Origin: JAVJSD01 sp040219575 | GTDB taxonomy: Bacteria > Planctomycetota > Planctomycetia > Pirellulales > Pirellulaceae | Assembly: GCA_040219575.1 (NCBI GenBank) | Contig: JAVJSD010000012.1 | Coordinates: forward strand, 62,001 to 126,000 | Reading direction: 5' to 3' | Length of the DNA stretch: 64,000 nucleotides | In this document: piece by piece, positions 62,895-64,000 of the stretch | How the letters are laid out: every line of letters starts with the position of its first letter | Numbering within the stretch: position 1 is the stretch's first letter | Notes under the pieces: generated by a model | Databases searched by the model: none | Seen by the model: only the letters and a program-made list of their open reading frames with translations | Told to the model about the DNA's origin: nothing | Translations under genes and position numbers: made by a program

Positions 62895-62965
62895 AGTTGA
62901 ATTGGCAATGCATGGCTCAATAAACGAGTTTGAATTCATTGGCACTTTACCGGCGGGCGGGATGC

Positions 62966-64000
62966 CTACTCTGCGTATTGCGGCGTCCACATGGTTTCGC
63001 CGAGGCGTTGGTTCAGTTCGTCGGGCGACATCGCGTCGGCGACGCCGTCTTCGATCGCCTGCCGGGCGACGGCCGCGGCGATGTGCCGCGCGACCCGCCG
63101 GATGTCGGTCAGCGGCGGCAACAGCGAGGCGGTGGAATCCTCGAGCGCCGGCGACGACTCCCGCAGCGCGACGGCGGCGGCCATGAACATGCCTTCGGTC
63201 ACGCGGCGGGCCTTGGACGCCAGAATCGCAAGTCCCATCGCCGGAAAAATGTAGCTGTTGTTGCACTGGGCGATGGTGTGCGTCACGCCGGCGTGCTCGA
63301 CCGGGTCGAACGGACTGCCGGTGGCCACGATCGCCCGACCGTCGGTCCAGCGGATCAGGTCGGCGGGCGTCGCCTCGGCGCGCGAGGTGGGATTCGACAA
63401 GGGAAAGATGACCGGCCGCTCGGCGTGCTGGGCCATTTGCCGCACGACGTCTTCCGTGAAGGCGCCGGCCTGTCCGGTGACGCCGACCAGCACCGTCGGC
63501 TTCGCATTGCGGACGACGTCGGCCAGCGAAATCGGTGCGTCGGCGGCGCAGTCCCAACCGGCGAGATCCTCGCGCCGCTGCACGAGGTCGCGATGTTCCG
63601 GGCCGATGTCGCCGCGTCCATCGTGCAGCAGGCCGCCGCGGTTGATGATGTAGAACCGCTTGTGGGCCTCCGCCTCGCTCATCCCGTCGCGGACCATCGC
63701 CCGAATCAACTGCCGCGTGATGCCGACGCCGGCCGAACCGGCCCCCAGCATGACCACGCGCTGCTGGGCGAGTCGGCCGCCGCCCGCCGCCACCGCGGCG
63801 AGAATGGCGCCGGTGGTGACCGCGGCCGTGCCTTGGATGTCGTCGTTGAAGGTGCACAGTCGATCGCGATATTTCGCCAGGATGGGCTCGGCGTCGGCCG
63901 AGGCGAAATCCTCCCATTGCAGCAGCACGTTGGGGAACCGCTTCATCACGGCCTCGACGAACCGCTCGATGAAGTCGTCGTACTCGCGGCCCTTGATTCG
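62966..64000 (-). CDS. maeA: NAD-dependent malic enzyme, 5' end outside window
   Basis: The gene enters from the right edge; 345 codons are visible, the C-terminal part of a protein usually near 550 residues. The enzyme oxidatively decarboxylates malate to pyruvate. Visible marks are GREYDDFIERFVEAVMKRFP then VLLQWEDFA, the substrate-binding CTFNDDIQGTAAVTTGAILA with its catalytic Asp pair, the NAD motif MLGAGSAGVGITRQLI, the LSNPTSRAEATPADLIRWTD region and CNNSYIFPAMGLAI. The large-type layout (NDDIQGTAAV and the SNPT-AEATP segment) fits the NAD-malic enzyme MaeA/SfcA class. Its product, pyruvate, is the substrate of the pyruvate decarboxylase encoded next on the same strand. NAD against NADP preference cannot be judged by eye. 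Confidence 0.93.
   Translation of the reverse strand, partial: RIKGREYDDFIERFVEAVMKRFPNVLLQWEDFASADAEPILAKYRDRLCTFNDDIQGTAAVTTGAILAAVAAGGGRLAQQRVVMLGAGSAGVGITRQLIRAMVRDGMSEAEAHKRFYIINRGGLLHDGRGDIGPEHRDLVQRREDLAGWDCAADAPISLADVVRNAKPTVLVGVTGQAGAFTEDVVRQMAQHAERPVIFPLSNPTSRAEATPADLIRWTDGRAIVATGSPFDPVEHAGVTHTIAQCNNSYIFPAMGLAILASKARRVTEGMFMAAAVALRESSPALEDSTASLLPPLTDIRRVARHIAAAVARQAIEDGVADAMSPDELNQRLGETMWTPQYAE

Noticed and set aside
62661..62920. Small genes on both strands between the malic enzyme and pyruvate decarboxylase genes
   Set aside because: The frames simply read through the 62751-62894 repeat element (RLTASRRRRR on each strand).

Overview
The window looks like chromosomal DNA of a planctomycete, probably Pirellulales-like. 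The phylum call rests on three DUF1501 Tat-exported proteins, a DUF1559 H-x-G-type pseudopilin, a DUF1571 protein, small membrane proteins with an N-terminal NPYxSP motif, many exported propeller/FG-GAP/PQQ/sialidase proteins, high GC, and little operon structure with many orphan genes; the order is less certain. No rRNA, tRNA, intact insertion sequence, prophage or CRISPR array was recognised.

Layout. 1-10.8 kb: the 3' end of a DUF3500 Tat protein with a strong terminator, an orphan TctA permease, an Uup-type ABC-F ATPase, GlnE, a degenerate SecD-like membrane protein and a PIG-L deacetylase. 10.8-16.8 kb: palindromic repeats, an SDR oxidoreductase, a small membrane protein, an RpoD-type sigma factor (TTG start), and an acyl-CoA carboxylase beta subunit. 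16.8-17.6 kb: a symmetric array of hairpins beside a relic of a REP-associated tyrosine transposase. 17.6-30.4 kb: exported proteins, namely a coiled-coil protein, a propeller, a di-haem cytochrome, an FG-GAP protein, a protein of four 135-residue repeats and a two-module sialidase, plus a Uma2 nuclease-like gene. 30.5-34.8 kb: an overlapping three-gene HscC-type Hsp70 cassette with a membrane J-like partner lacking the HPD motif. 34.9-36.7 kb: IscA/ErpA-type and IscS-type Fe-S genes. 36.9-47.7 kb: a Nudix-like protein, the pseudopilin, a HEAT protein, tandem TerB-like paralogs, a PQQ-propeller, an orphan sugar-ABC permease, DUF1501 and DUF1571. 48-57 kb: small, mostly hypothetical or NPY-type proteins and two more DUF1501 proteins. 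57-60.7 kb: a 180 bp MITE-like element, an exported LRR protein, a degenerate direct-repeat array and an exported HEAT protein. 60.9-64 kb: a Zymomonas-type pyruvate decarboxylase downstream of an NAD-malic enzyme that runs off the edge.

The clearest joint functions are the HscC cassette, the IscA/IscS pair, and malic enzyme plus pyruvate decarboxylase (malate to pyruvate to acetaldehyde). The spaces between genes are unusually rich in short palindromic repeats of at least five families. One family (GTAGC-flanked double hairpins) has about nine copies here and another (GTTTAACGGCAAGCCGCAG) has four. Many open frames opposite real genes or across these repeats are shadows and were left out.
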